Positions 45,276 through 56,759 of a stretch of DNA of 64,000 nt are shown here, piece by piece. The stretch spans positions 4,164,001-4,228,000 of the forward strand of contig NC_053046.1 of NCBI RefSeq assembly GCF_003473485.1. Reading direction: 5' to 3'. The DNA is from Medicago truncatula. Taxonomy: Eukaryota > Streptophyta > Magnoliopsida > Fabales > Fabaceae. The number at the start of each line of letters is the position of its first letter. The first letter of the stretch is position 1. The notes under the pieces were generated by a model. That model was given only the letters and a program-made list of their open reading frames with translations, did not search any database and was not told the DNA's origin. Both the position numbers and the translations under genes were made by a program.

Positions 45276-45645
45276 TTTTCCTCGGCAGTTAACTGTCGAG
45301 GTTTCCCTTGACATGGTTCTATGTAACTGACGTAGATACCCATAACAAAACCAAAAAATGAACGGATTAAAATGCTCAATACCTGTTTTTTTACGTCAAA
45401 AGTGTGTTGATACCTCCTATGCTTGATGCTTGAATGATTTTGGATCAAGATTTGATGAAAAAAATTATTGGATTTGGGGACTGGATGGAAGTAGTATTGA
45501 AGTTGATGATGAAAATAGTGTGTAGAGGGAGCAGGTAGTTGTTTCATCTGATGAAACATATTTCTCGGCAGTTAACTACCGAGGTTTTCCTCGACAGTTA
45601 ACTGCAGCGGTTTCAAATTTCTCGACAGTTAACTGTCGAGAGGGC
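45276..45645. repeat. palindromic subterminal repeats, right end of the Mutator-like element
   Basis: At least four copies of the CTCGRCAGTTAACTRYCGAG palindrome in two clusters (45274-45305 and 45563-45640), matching the left-end copies. The word TTAACTG is kept in nearly all copies. Confidence 0.75.
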
Positions 45646-45667
45646 AAAAACGTAAATTACTCATGTG

Positions 45668-46760
45668 CTTCAACCATATACAATATGTCAATAGCAATTC
45701 TCAAAAATATTATGAATGTTGTAGTAGATTCTCTAACTTATTAACTTTTTAAAATAAAATAAGATGGGTCCGAGCAAATATCTCTTTCTCGCAAAAAAGG
45801 AAATAAATCAAATTCAGACGATTTATGAGGACAAAAAAATGGATGTCTTTTCTTTTATCTCTCTTTTTATCTACGTTCTCTCCACACCCTTCTCTTCTCT
45901 TTATACACTCAACTCCAGGGTACCATGTTAGTGTATCGAAAATTTACATCAACGTTCAATCATATTTCAATATATAATTTACAGTAAATTAGACCATGTA
46001 AGGTAAATTATTATGGTAAATAAAAGCTGATATCATCTTTAAGTATTGATGATGATGAAATCGTTGTCAATGACATATATTTGTAGTTTATTATGGACAG
46101 GATAGAATTTAAAATGAATCTTGTTTGTAACTTTAATTAAAGAGGTGTAGAAAGCAATACATATGTTTGTTTTTTATGAGGAGGAAAAGAAAATCAAAAT
46201 TCTATATATAGGTATAAAGGACAGGTGTGGAAAGCAATAGTGGGATGTGACAAGTGAGAGGTTTTGTTTGGCATAACTGAGAGTCTGATAAGAGAGAGTG
46301 TGGGCCCCAAGCCAACACGACACAAACACACACACACGTACTAGTACAGAAGAGCAGAGTAAGAACAGTCGTGTCTTTGAAGGACACAGACCCAGACATT
46401 CATTCAGTGATGACTCCGTTTGATTCAGAGTTAAGACCGGAAGCGATCTAAATAAATGCCTACAAAATCGCGTTATTTTTGTTAAGGAACAAACCAAGTC
46501 ATTGGTACTTCCATGTTCCTCGTTCAACCACACATTCACATTCACATTCACATTCCCCTTCTCTTCATTTCTCACTCCTACATCACCATTTTAATTCATT
46601 AATTAATAATAACCCTTCTTTTTCGCCGCTATGTCATGTTGATTCTTCTCTCTCACTAATTCTAATTCTCTAATTCTAATTCTAATTCTAATTCATTTCC
46701 CATTCAACAACATCAAACAAAACAACAAACACTTAATTAATTATCATTCTCTTCTTCGTC
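45668..46760. other. upstream region of the VAP27-like gene
   Basis: No gene. The last 300 bases hold simple repeats that are probably transcribed as leader: (CACATT)n at 46530-46553 and (CTAATT)n at 46660-46695. A (CA)n stretch lies at about 46322-46336. Confidence 0.6.
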
Positions 46761-49700
46761 ATGACTGCAACTCCCTTAATCACTATTAGTCCCGACGAGC
46801 TCAGGTTTCATTGTATGTTATATTCATTCTTTTTCTTTATTACCTCGTTTTGTTATGATGCAATCAAGATTTACTCTTTTTTATTGGATCAGTTAATTAT
46901 TCCATTTACCTGTAAATGATTACAAATTGTGTAGCTAGTAATTGTCATCTTAATGCATGGTTGGATTCGCGGTGAATTTAGTAGAATTACAATGAGACAC
47001 CGTGATTTTATTTTACAGAAGCTACACAGAATGTTATGTTACCATTTTTTTTTTATTATTTAAAAGGTGCCTTCATAACGGGTTTGTTCTATTGATAATG
47101 ATGATGATTCCTTTATAAGAAGGAACTATAATTTTACTTCTCTTGATTTTGGACCTCGTTTTGGTATTGACACAAGAAATCATTAGAATATTTCATTTAT
47201 AAATTTGAAATTATTTTCTTTGTTTTCCGTAATTATTTTGCATTCTTGATTTGTAAATATTCTCAATTTCATGATGTTCATTTTACCAGTTGAGCTGGAA
47301 AAGCAAACATTTTGTGATCTAAAAGTCCTCAATAACACAGAGAACTATGTTGCTTTCAAGGTAATCAATTAGCGGCTTCACATTCCTCAACTTACTTCTT
47401 GTTGCTAAATGTGTTTTTCTCTACATTATTCTTTGCTGCTTTTGATTCTATTGTTACATTATACTTGCTAGGTCAAAACCACTTCACCAAAGAAGTACTT
47501 TGTACGACCAAACACTGGGGTTATTCATCCTTGGGACTCATGTATCATCAGAGGTGATGCTTTTTCCCATTGTCACAGTCATTTATAAGTTTAGTTCTTT
47601 CATTAAGTTTTTTTTTTTTTTTTTTGGATTTAGAGGCACATACACGGACACATCAGTGACATCACTACACTGACACGTCAACACCGTTAATAATTTGAGA
47701 AAATAAAATATTTGAATGTAACCGGACTGACATATACTTGACACATCTACTCGGCCCTAAGCAAGAGGGGCCCATGGGTCTATCACCGAGAATCCTAACC
47801 CATAATCTGAATAAGGCCATTATCCTGACCCAGGGTCTGGATTGACCAAGTCTTAGAAGTATCATCAGTCACGTGCATTTACTCGGTTAGGACCTAAAGG
47901 AATACGATGATGATTGAGGAGGAGCATGGCAACGGTCCTCCGAGTTAAATGGGCGTGTTGAGACCACGACGGAGCTATCAACCCGATCCCCGCCCTCTAT
48001 ATACACCTAACCTGAGACAAACCTTAAACCAACCACATTTCACCTAAATACTAAACAACCAGGGCCTTGATCACGATGCATTGCCAGCAAGACCTACCAA
48101 CATGTGTCGAACACTAGACATGCCTTCAATGTGAAGTGTCGGTGTTACATAGTTTAGACTTTGGAGAACACACTGGAGACTCAAAATGTAGAAATTATTC
48201 GATGAAAAGAAGAAGCACTTCACATCTTGAAACTCCAGAGACATACTTTATTCTTCAAATAAATAAGGTGATTTGATGAAGAGAAATATTAATTTGTATT
48301 CCTTAACCTCTTCCCAAGAAGCTCTTGTTAATAAAACTCTTTTTCCTTTAGGCTTGAAATTGAAACACTTTTACTAGGTCTTTAAAGTTTTGTGAAAGAT
48401 TAAACTGCTTAAAGGAGATATTCATGCGATCACATTGCTAAACGCCCGTACAGTAGACTAAGCCTGTAAATACTGACACTATAGTTTCAACCGATCATAG
48501 GTTATAGAATATAATTATTTTCTTCCCCACATCACTAAGAACTAGGAAAAAAAGTGATCATATATCTGATCATGTGATATAGTATTTTCCAAAGGATTTT
48601 TCCATGTGATCTTATTTTTGGTTAAACAATACTAGACTTGCTGAAACCAATCATATGTATGCTATTATTTTATGAACTGGGAGTTCTTTCGCATTTTGCA
48701 GTATTAGCATCTGTCTTATTGTCCAATTTTTGTATCTGTACAGTCACCCTTCAAGCCCAACGCGAATACCCTCCAGATATGCAATGTAAAGACAAGTTTC
48801 TCTTACAGAGTACGATAGTGGGTCCAAATACTGATGTTGATGATCTTCCGGCAAATACTGTAAGATATTCAACACTGTCCTTTACACTTTATCAGTTATA
48901 TAAGCTGAAAAGAAAAGGTTGATCATGAATACTGCTATTTGGCTTGCAGTTTAATAAGGATAGTGGTAATTCAATAGAAGATTTGAAACTAAGAGTTGCA
49001 TATATCACTCCCTCTTCACCCGAAGGAAGCTCTGAAGATGATGCCGGAAAGAACTCTGCACAAAAACTCGATAGCTCTTCTGTGAGTGTCTTTTCTTCCT
49101 CCATCCTTGGTGCGATTCAGTTTGAAGTTTCATTTTCATTAATCATTTCAAATTTGGTTAGTTTGTGTATTTGGAAATAATACCACATGCTTATGTAAAA
49201 ATGCTACAAACATGTTCTGCTATAGGACCTTTAGGATGGAAGATATAAATCCATGCCTCCATAAAATTTCCCCCTTCCTGAGTAAATGTAGTATCTGGTT
49301 ATACACGGTTCCTCCACTTTCTTGTCATTTTTTTTCTTCTAATTTTATGCATGTGTTTTCCCTAATTTTGAATGGCAAAAATCCTCAAGCAGACTATGCA
49401 CTCTTCATAAGGGTTCAGGTCTTAGGTTTTGTTTAGTCAAATTACTTGTGAAAGCTTCACATCAGAGTTTACTCCTTGCTGAACTGTTTTAGCATTATGT
49501 ATTTTGTTCAAGGGCAAAAAAGTTATACCGGCTGATTTTAAGTATATACATATACTCATATAGGTGCTAGGAAATGAGTAGTGGTTTCTTGAGTTCTATG
49601 TTTGAGTGGACTATCTCTAAAATATTACTAAATATCTCAAGTTTTTTGGTTCATTGTCAATCATTTCGTAGATTATATCATAATGCCAGACACATCTTGG

Positions 49701-50483
49701 TAATCCTGCCCAACTCGGCTTTCTCCTACTTTGGCGGCTGATGCCATGTCTGGAATTAGGCTTACGATTTAGCTCTGTTATTCTTCCTTCTCTGTTTTAT
49801 TTTCATGTATTTCTGATTGATTAAGAAACAATAGCATATATTTCATGATCATGAGACTTAGTTAAACATCCAGAGCTATGTAGTTTAGCTTAACCAATCA
49901 CGCTGAAGTTGAATTTATTTTCCTTAAAGAATCAGGCTGTACAGCTCTTGAAGGAAGAAATAGAGGCTGCTGCCAGACAAACGCGACAGCTTCAACAGGA
50001 ACTGGTAATTATGCTACATGTTTCTACCATAACTTAGTTATCATAAGATTTTGGTTAAGGTTTTCCTTTATGTCAATACAATACTAACAAAGATCTTTGT
50101 AGAGGGACTTAACTCTCTAAAACTGGCCATGAAGTGAATTAGAGCTAAAGTGATTTGCCGGACTGGAAATTAACAACATCTAAAACTTTAACTGTCTGAA
50201 AGATTTTCTTTCTTTCTTTTTTCCTATTCGATGCAGCATTTGAATCTATATTAGCTGCGAGATGCATCATGCGTATATATTTATAGTTGAGACTTTAGAG
50301 CTATTACAAACTAATATCACTAATCCATTTGTTGTCTTGATGGTGTAGGACATGCTGAGAAGGCGTAGAAACCAGAGAGGCGATCCTGGCTTTTCCCTCA
50401 CCTTCGCCTTTTTTGTTGGTCTCCTTGGATTTTTGCTTGGCTTTCTTTTGAAATTTTTATTCTCTTCACCATCTACAGAATAA
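46761..50483 (+). CDS. VAP27-type vesicle-associated protein (MSP domain, ER membrane)
   Basis: Seven exons: 46761-46812, 47291-47361, 47472-47553, 48744-48859, 48950-49081, 49936-50004 and 50349-50483. All GT-AG, frame intact, 218 residues. Residues 5-125 form the MSP domain: ISPDELRFHFELEKQTF, NNTENYVAFKVKTTSPKKYFVRPNTGVIHP, and TLQAQREYPPDMQCKDKFLLQ. The conserved KTTSPKKYFVRP stretch binds FFAT-like motifs in VAP proteins. A Ser/acidic linker, a short coiled coil (AVQLLKEEIEAAARQTRQLQQEL) and a C-terminal tail anchor (about residues 189-211) follow. VAP27 proteins tether the ER to the plasma membrane and to the cytoskeleton. Intron 3 (1.19 kb) contains repeat insertions. The short N-terminus (MTATPLIT) is typical. 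Confidence 0.95.
47630..48165. mobile_element. composite repeat insertion in VAP27 intron 3
   Basis: An outer repeat begins near 47630 (GGCACATACACGGACAC) and resumes at about 48105-48165 with AAGTGTCGGTGTTACATAG; a near-identical tail occurs in intron 3 of monooxygenase copy A (13109-13129). Between them, about 47725-48105, sits a more GC-rich block with a TATA-like CTCTATATACACC near 47995-48007. It looks like a small LTR-type fossil insertion. Boundaries and family are uncertain. Confidence 0.4.
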
Positions 50484-51276
50484 TTGACACTGTTTAAAAC
50501 CTTTGCATGCATACAGACTTTCAGCGTTGTTCACTGTAAAAGTGTAAAGTTCCATATTCTTTTAAATGAGACATTTTTCGGCTTCCCTCTTACCTTGTTG
50601 TATACACTGCTTGCTTAATAGTTACCACAAAACATAGAAAATGGAAAGCTTAACGATCACTTCCGAAGAGATTGTTGCATTATTATTGTCAGAACTCAAG
50701 TTAAATTTATTTGCTCAAGATTCAACAATTTGTCAGTTTTGATAAAACTCTTTCTGTTTGTCATATTTCCTGTTAATTTTCTGTTCTTAATTTGGGAAGC
50801 AGTTAAAAATAAAATCAGATCACTTCAAAGATTAAGTACTTGTTACCTGTTGGATGTTTTCTATGGATTGATATTAATGCACAAAAATCAATCTTTTTAT
50901 TTATACGAGCTGAAACCCGGATGAATGTGTACAACCTAACAATATCGGTATTGTCGGTTGAGCTAGGTCTCACATGAGTTAAGTAGATCTTTAAAAAAAG
51001 GAAATTACTTTTATTTGAATCATTAACTTTATGTTAAATGTTATAAACATCACATCAAAAGTTATAGAGTAATAAAAATGTGGGTTGGGTCTTGTAGAAT
51101 CCGGAAGGAGCTAGACTCTCGACCAAGGTTTGAATGTAAGTTGGGACATGTATTCGTACCTACTCCCTCTTAGTTCAACTAATTGAACATTTTGATTTGG
51201 TACGGTTTTTACAAAATCATAAAAAAAAAAAAAAAAAAAAAAACCAATTACATCCATAACAATATATTTCATTTAA
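50484..51276. other. intergenic region 3' of the VAP27-like gene
   Basis: AT-rich 3' flank with a poly(A) run of about 23 at 51221-51243 and no supported gene. Confidence 0.6.
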
Positions 51277-51761
51277 GGGTTAAATATATTTTTGATCCCT
51301 ATAAATATACAAACTTTTTATTTTAGTCCCTCTAAAATTTTCCTTCAACTTTTAGTCCCTCAAAAATTTTCCATCTTCACTTTTGGTCCCTTCTTTAAAG
51401 TAAACTCATGTAGAATTCATATTTTTGAGTGAAATTTTGCAGAAAAATTCATAATATTACAAGAATCTTTCCCAAAAAAACTTAGAATTCTTTAACAAAA
51501 CATGAATTTAATATGAATTTTATATTTTTGATGGTTAAAAATTCATATTAAATTTATGTTTTCTTAAAAAATTCTAATTTTTTTTATGAAAGATTTTTAC
51601 AATATTCTACACTTTTCTGCTAAATTTCATTAAAAATAGGGACCAAAAGTAGTGATTGAAAATTTTATAGGGACTAAAAGTTGATGGAAAATTTTATAGG
51701 GACTAAAACGAAAAGTTGGTATATTTATAGGGACCAAAAACATATTTAACCCATCATTTAA
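51268..51761. mobile_element. 476-bp Mutator-like MITE
   Basis: Body 51277-51752. Ends GGGTTAAATATATTTTTGATCCCT and a complement of the same type form long inverted arms. The 9-base flanks TTCATTTAA (51268-51276) and ATCATTTAA (51753-51761) match in eight of nine positions, as expected for an ageing Mutator target duplication. Same terminal family as 28111-29285. Confidence 0.82.
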
Positions 51762-51839
51762 TTATGTCAAAAATATAGATTATTAAAAAAAAAATCTATT
51801 GTACCTTTTTCAAGTTTTGTGAGTGTCTTCAAATGAATT

Positions 51840-52560
51840 ATATTCGAGGTTGTGACCACACAAATGTTCCTCCCCTTAAAACGAAATGTGAAAAATCATG
51901 CTAGACATATTTGCAGAAACATTTTACGAACTTCTATTAGACTTTGTGATCGAGGTGTGGAGTGTTCCCCTGTTTGCACTTCTTGTTAAGATTTTGGAGA
52001 GGATTTTTGGACGTGTTTTTTCAATGCAGCATCAGTCTATTGGTTTGGCAAGAGTGCGGCACTTGGGATCAGTTGCAGAATTTTTTTGACAACGCCTGCA
52101 GTAACAGTGCAACATTTGTACACTCATTTTATCCGATGTGTCCGGTGATACGATGGCTATGTTGGCTGTAATGTTGTGGAGCATTTGGCAGCAACGTAAT
52201 AAGCGAGTTTGAGAGAATGTTGAGTAGTCTTACAATCAGGTAGTTTCTCGTCGGTAGGCAGTTTTAATTATTTGGTAGCTTGCGCAGCAAGCAACCAGCA
52301 ACGGAAATGCATATTAGATCTTGTTTGGACAGTTTATGAGCTCTTACTAGTATTTGGCAAAAACCTTCCACTACTCCTTTCAAATGTAATGCTGTCGCTT
52401 TTTTTTATTTTGCTCATAATCGAACTGATGTTGGCATGTGTATTCGAGATGATATCGGTAGTTAGGTATTTGTCAGGATAGAATAATTCTCTCCAACTTG
52501 TTAGTGGATGAAGGCGAGGCTTGCAGACTCTTATCTGCAACTAAACCTTGTAGGAACAAA
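51840..52560 (+). pseudogene. LINE remnant (zinc-binding RT tail and RNase H-like domain)
   Basis: Pieces in all three plus frames recall the end of plant non-LTR retrotransposon proteins. There is a zf-RVT-like part (CDRGVECSPVCTSC, then WQECGTWDQLQNFF), followed by LWSIWQQRNKRVWENV and an RNase H-like part (NRTDVGMCIRDDIGSF, VDEGEACRLLSAT). Several stops and frame changes interrupt it, so it is long dead. Confidence 0.7.
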
Positions 52561-54080
52561 ATAGTGACAAGAAGACCACACAATAAACAGAATAGCACAA
52601 GAATTACCTCTTAAAAAAATAGCACAAAAATTGATATGTTTCCCGACATACAAAATATGAGGGACACCAATAGAACCATTTGCCAGATTAAGAACACTAG
52701 CCACTCTGTCACTTCAACACAATTTGTGATGTGCAATCTGAACACCCGAACTGAATAATAAACATAACTTTGAAGTTTTTACATTTTAAAAACTTTTCAC
52801 TAATTGGTCATAAAAAAAAAAAAATCGTGGGCACAAAGTAAAATATAAAGGACAAAATCACAAAACTTGTAAGTTCAACACAATGGTAGCCACGTGATTT
52901 GGTTGTGTATATTCTCATCATCCAATTAAACTAATGTCATGTCATATTTTTGTCTAAAAATAAAAACTTTTCATTGATAACAATAATTTTTTTACTTTCA
53001 AAAAATTGAATATACTACCTCTAATAAATTTTGAATATACTAATTTCCACCGGTTTCCAAACACAACATTGTTATATTAGTTTTCTTAATTGATGTTCAA
53101 GACACTCGATACATTTCTAAAAAAATTGTACTTATTACTTCATTCGTCCCAAATTTTAAGTTTGAAAAAAAATGTCCCAACTTATAAGTCGGTTTACAAT
53201 TTCGATGAAATATTAATGTTGTTTTTCTATTATAATCTTAAATATTTATTATTCTTTTTATTTTCAATTTTTTAATTTATCTTTCTCATATTATTTGTTA
53301 AAGATATTTTTGTATAACAACTTATAATATTTTTGTTACATACAAAATTTACCACATTTCTTAATACACGTGAAATGACCAAAATGCTATGTAATTTGAG
53401 ACAAAAGGAGCATCATTTTTCTTTGGCTTAAAAAAAACTTATTATCGTTTTTAAAGCACATTTTTAACACAACATGTCATCTTTGTGGCAAAAAAACGAA
53501 TATTTTTGTTTTCCTTCAATAAATGACGAATCTTGATTTGTAATTTAATGTCAAAACTTAAAGAACATTTTAGAAGGAAAAAAATCTACTCCTTATTTAA
53601 GTAAGAAAGTAACTAAATTGCTTGCCATGTCATATGGATCGTGATTTGTTCTGACTTTGTACTTTCGTAAGTTTCGTTGCTGTTGTATGATGATGACGTG
53701 GAGTACAACATAAACGCTGATCTGGCAAGCTCCAATTGGTTGCATTACGTAGATAAACACTTTCACTTTGACAAATAACAAAACAAAGAAATTTCGTTTT
53801 ATCGAAATATCAATGTCAAAGTTTGTGAGATGAATGAAAACAAGACAAAGCCAAATTTGGATTACTATTACATATTACTTGGTAAGTAAGAAAGGGACAT
53901 TCTAGTAATTAACATTAATAACCAGAACTTTCTTCGAAATTATCCTCCCATCTACCCGTCTCTTTCAAATATTAAATATCATATCAAATTAATATAAATA
54001 TATAAAGTTTGGTATTATTTGTTTCTGCATTCGCATTCGCATTCGCATTCGAAATCTAAACAAACAAACAAACAAAAGCC
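52561..54080. other. intergenic region upstream of Bax inhibitor 1
   Basis: No gene. A degenerate Stowaway-like hairpin may lie at 53139-53412 (ends resembling CTTCATTCGTCCCAAATT and complement). A TATA-like AATATAAATATATAAAG is at about 53991-54007. The leader of the next gene carries (GCATTC)n at 54027-54051. Confidence 0.55.
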
Positions 54081-55958
54081 ATGGATTCATTCGCTTCGTT
54101 CTTCGATTCAACACCTCGATGGAATTTCAATACTCTCAAAAACTTCAATCAGATTTCTCCTCGCGTTCAGAATCACCTCAAACAGGTTTCTTCTTTTTCT
54201 TCTTCTTTTCAATTTTCAATTATTTCATTCACCATAATTTCTAGGGTTTCTTGATTCATCTTATATGTATCATTTCTTGTTGAGAACCAAGTTAAATTTA
54301 TGACCGGAACAATTCTTTTCTTGATTAAGCTAGTTTTGATTATTACGGAGATTTAGAAGAATTAGGTTAATGAAATCATTGAATTTTTTGGAATAATTCA
54401 TTGATTACAATTTACGAGAACTAGTTTTACAATTGTGTTGAATTAATGATTGTAGGTTTATTTGACCTTGTGTTTTGCTGTGGCCGCTGCTGCTGTTGGA
54501 GCTTACCTCCATGTCCTTCTCAACATTGGTGGTATTCTTACCGCAATTGCGTGCTTGGGAATTAGTGTTTGGTTACTCTCAACACCTCCTTTTGAAGAGG
54601 TATGAATTTCTGTTCCTTTTTGTAGCTTTTTGTTCTTTTTATGGTTTCGCGGTTTCAATTGTTAATTATTACTAACCTGTTTGTTTCTTTTTATGGTATA
54701 CAGCGAAAGAGGTTGACTTTGTTGATGGCCGCGGCACTGTTTCAGGGTGCCTCTATTGGACCCTTGATTGATTTCGCTATTCAAGTCGATCCAAGGTATG
54801 CTTTCATTATATTTGTGGTTTGCTGATGCATTGGGATCTTTGTTTTTTTTGTGGCAAAGTTTGATAATGTGGTCATTGAATCACATAAGGGATTCCTATA
54901 TTCATGTAGTGTATATATATATATAATATTCATACGTGTATTATGCTAAATTGCTAATTGTTTTGTGGTCTCATATTTGTGTGAAGCCAACCAAGTGGCG
55001 GATGGCTTAGCTAATATCGGCTTGTCTCTTGTTAGGTCCACTAGAATGTTCTATTTTGTTCTGCATTTTATTTCTACGCTGATCTCTCAGCTGTTCAGTT
55101 CCCCCTTGGTTTTTAGTTTTCCTTGTTTTGGCGTTTAGCCCTCTCTTTTAACACCACAAAAATATTGCTAATTCTTTTTCATTTTTGGTTATCAAAAGGA
55201 AAATTTAGAATTATACTTATCTTAATCAAAGGGGGAAAAGGTGGGTTTATGTATAATATAATTTTAGTTTTGGATAGATTTCTGACGATAGTCTTTCATT
55301 GTTCCAGCATCATCTTCAGTTCATTTGTCGCAACTGCCTTGGCTTTCGGGTGTTTCTCTGGAGCAGCTTTGGTTGCTAAGCGTAGGGAGTACCTCTACCT
55401 TGGTGGCTTTGTTTCTTCTGGGTTGTCCATTCTTATGTGGTTGCACTTTGCTTCTGCCATCTTTGGAGGTTCAATGGCTCTCTTTAAGTTTGAGGTAAAT
55501 AACTTCCTGAGTTCTTACTTTTGTGGAATTATCTTTAAGCTTTGTTTTTATAATGATATAAGGTTGTTTACATAGTGTTTATATCCTACTTTTGCAGTTG
55601 TATTTTGGGCTTTTGGTGTTTGTGGGTTACATTGTAGTAGACACGCAGGAAATAGTTGAGAAGGCACACTTTGGCGATCTCGATTATGTGAAGCATGCTC
55701 TGACCTTGTTTACTGATTTGGTTGCAGTTTTTGTCCGGATTCTAGCCATCATTGTAAGTTTGATTCTTGACCAGCCTTTCATAGATTTCTCCTCCACTTC
55801 TGTTTTTTGTGTTTTGTTTTCCTTTATTGACTGGCTTTTTGTTTTTGTTTTGTGTTTTTTTCCTCTTATGAATATTGAATTGACTGGCTTTTTGTTATTT
55901 GCAGTTGAATAGCAAGAGGGCTGAGGAGGAGAAGAAGAAAAAGAAGAGAAGAGAATAA
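54081..55958 (+). CDS. BI-1: Bax inhibitor 1 (BI-1), ER cell-death suppressor
   Basis: Six exons: 54081-54185, 54456-54599, 54704-54795, 55308-55494, 55598-55753 and 55905-55958. All GT-AG, frame intact, 245 residues. The protein is almost entirely membrane-spanning: VYLTLCFAVAAAAVGAYL, GGILTAIACLGISVWLL, LTLLMAAALFQGASIGPLI, IIFSSFVATALAFGCFSGAAL, GGFVSSGLSILMWLHFAS and LYFGLLVFVGYIVVDTQEI. DTQEIVEKAHFGDLDYVKHAL is the family's hallmark near the C-terminus, and the tail LNSKRAEEEKKKKKRRE is the charged end needed for calmodulin/pH-linked function in BI-1 proteins. It sits in the ER membrane, modulates calcium leak and suppresses programmed cell death under ER, heat and pathogen stress. The N-terminus MDSFASFFDSTPRWN is typical of plant BI-1. 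Confidence 0.97.
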
Positions 55959-56566
55959 TTTTCTTACCAATCAAACTTGTTTGACTCGTATCCTGTAATC
56001 TTTGGATGATAGTAAGATACAATAACAGTTGTTTGAAGAGTGTTCTCAACGTCTTGAACTTGGTCCCACTGTGCAGTTAGTCATGTTTCTGCTTTATAAC
56101 ACATGTTGACATGTTATTTTAGTTTTCTAATAAAAGAGGTTATTACGTACGATTATTTTTTAAGATTAGGGCCACACGATTTTTTTAAGACGGGTCAAAC
56201 TGGATGCTATTATGGGGTTTTTTCCTTCATGAATTAGAAGGAATTCTTGTAGTTTGGTATATAAACAATTGTTAACAGATGTTGTGTTTTAAAACTTTTT
56301 TAGTCCACGCAGTTGTGTTCCTTTCCTCACAAGTGAGTTTTGAAATTTTATGGGATGCCTAGATAATGTGGTTTTACCATTATATCTGAGAGATGGAAAG
56401 CCCCAAGAATGTGGTTTTTTTTCCGGGACAGGATGTGCGCAACATTTATAGGATCTGGAAAAACTAATATTGTCACTCACCAATATAGAAGTTACTGACA
56501 CAGGTCATAGATCCCAACTAGATTATTAGAATTTTATTCTGCTATGCAACCTTCTGAGTGTGTCTT
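55959..56566. other. 3' flank of Bax inhibitor 1
   Basis: Probable 3' UTR followed by AT-rich spacer; no further features. Confidence 0.5.
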
Positions 56567-56759
56567 CATACTGTTGAAATATAGTTAGTTATACTCATTT
56601 AGAGTTAGTTAGTGCACTAGTTGAGTCACTATATAAGTCATTAGTTGACTCTTTTGTATCTCTCTTTTCACTTTTATATCATTTCAACTATTATCAATAC
56701 AATAACTTTCTAAGCTTTTTCTCTCCATTTTCATGGATGCCATGTTTCTCAACACATAC
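56567..56759 (+). mobile_element. short solo LTR (183 bp)
   Basis: The body 56572-56754 starts TGTTGAAATATAG and ends TTTCTCAACA, so TGTTGA...TCAACA forms the short terminal inverted repeat of an LTR. A perfect 5-bp duplication CATAC flanks it (56567-56571, 56755-56759). Inside there is a TATA-like ACTATATAAG near 56629-56638, fitting an LTR promoter. No coding part; a TRIM- or copia-type fossil. The duplication is perfect, so it is not very old. Confidence 0.82.

Larger units (their letters stand above)
37905..45667 (-). mobile_element. Mutator-like transposon encoding transposase and OTU domain
   Basis: The two ends align as inverted repeats over at least 80 bases (left from CACACGAGT, right from CACATGAGT read inward), including the shared phrases GTTTTTGC and GCTGCA-TTAACTG-CGAGGAAAAC. 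Inside, on the minus strand, lie a FAR1-like zinc-binding region, a DDE transposase and an OTU-like protease domain, plus a separate small frame. Total 7.76 kb, or about 4.7 kb without the solo LTR that split it. No clear 9-bp target duplication could be matched at the chosen ends, so the outer limits are good only to about 10 bases. The coding part is damaged, so it is no longer autonomous. Confidence 0.85.
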
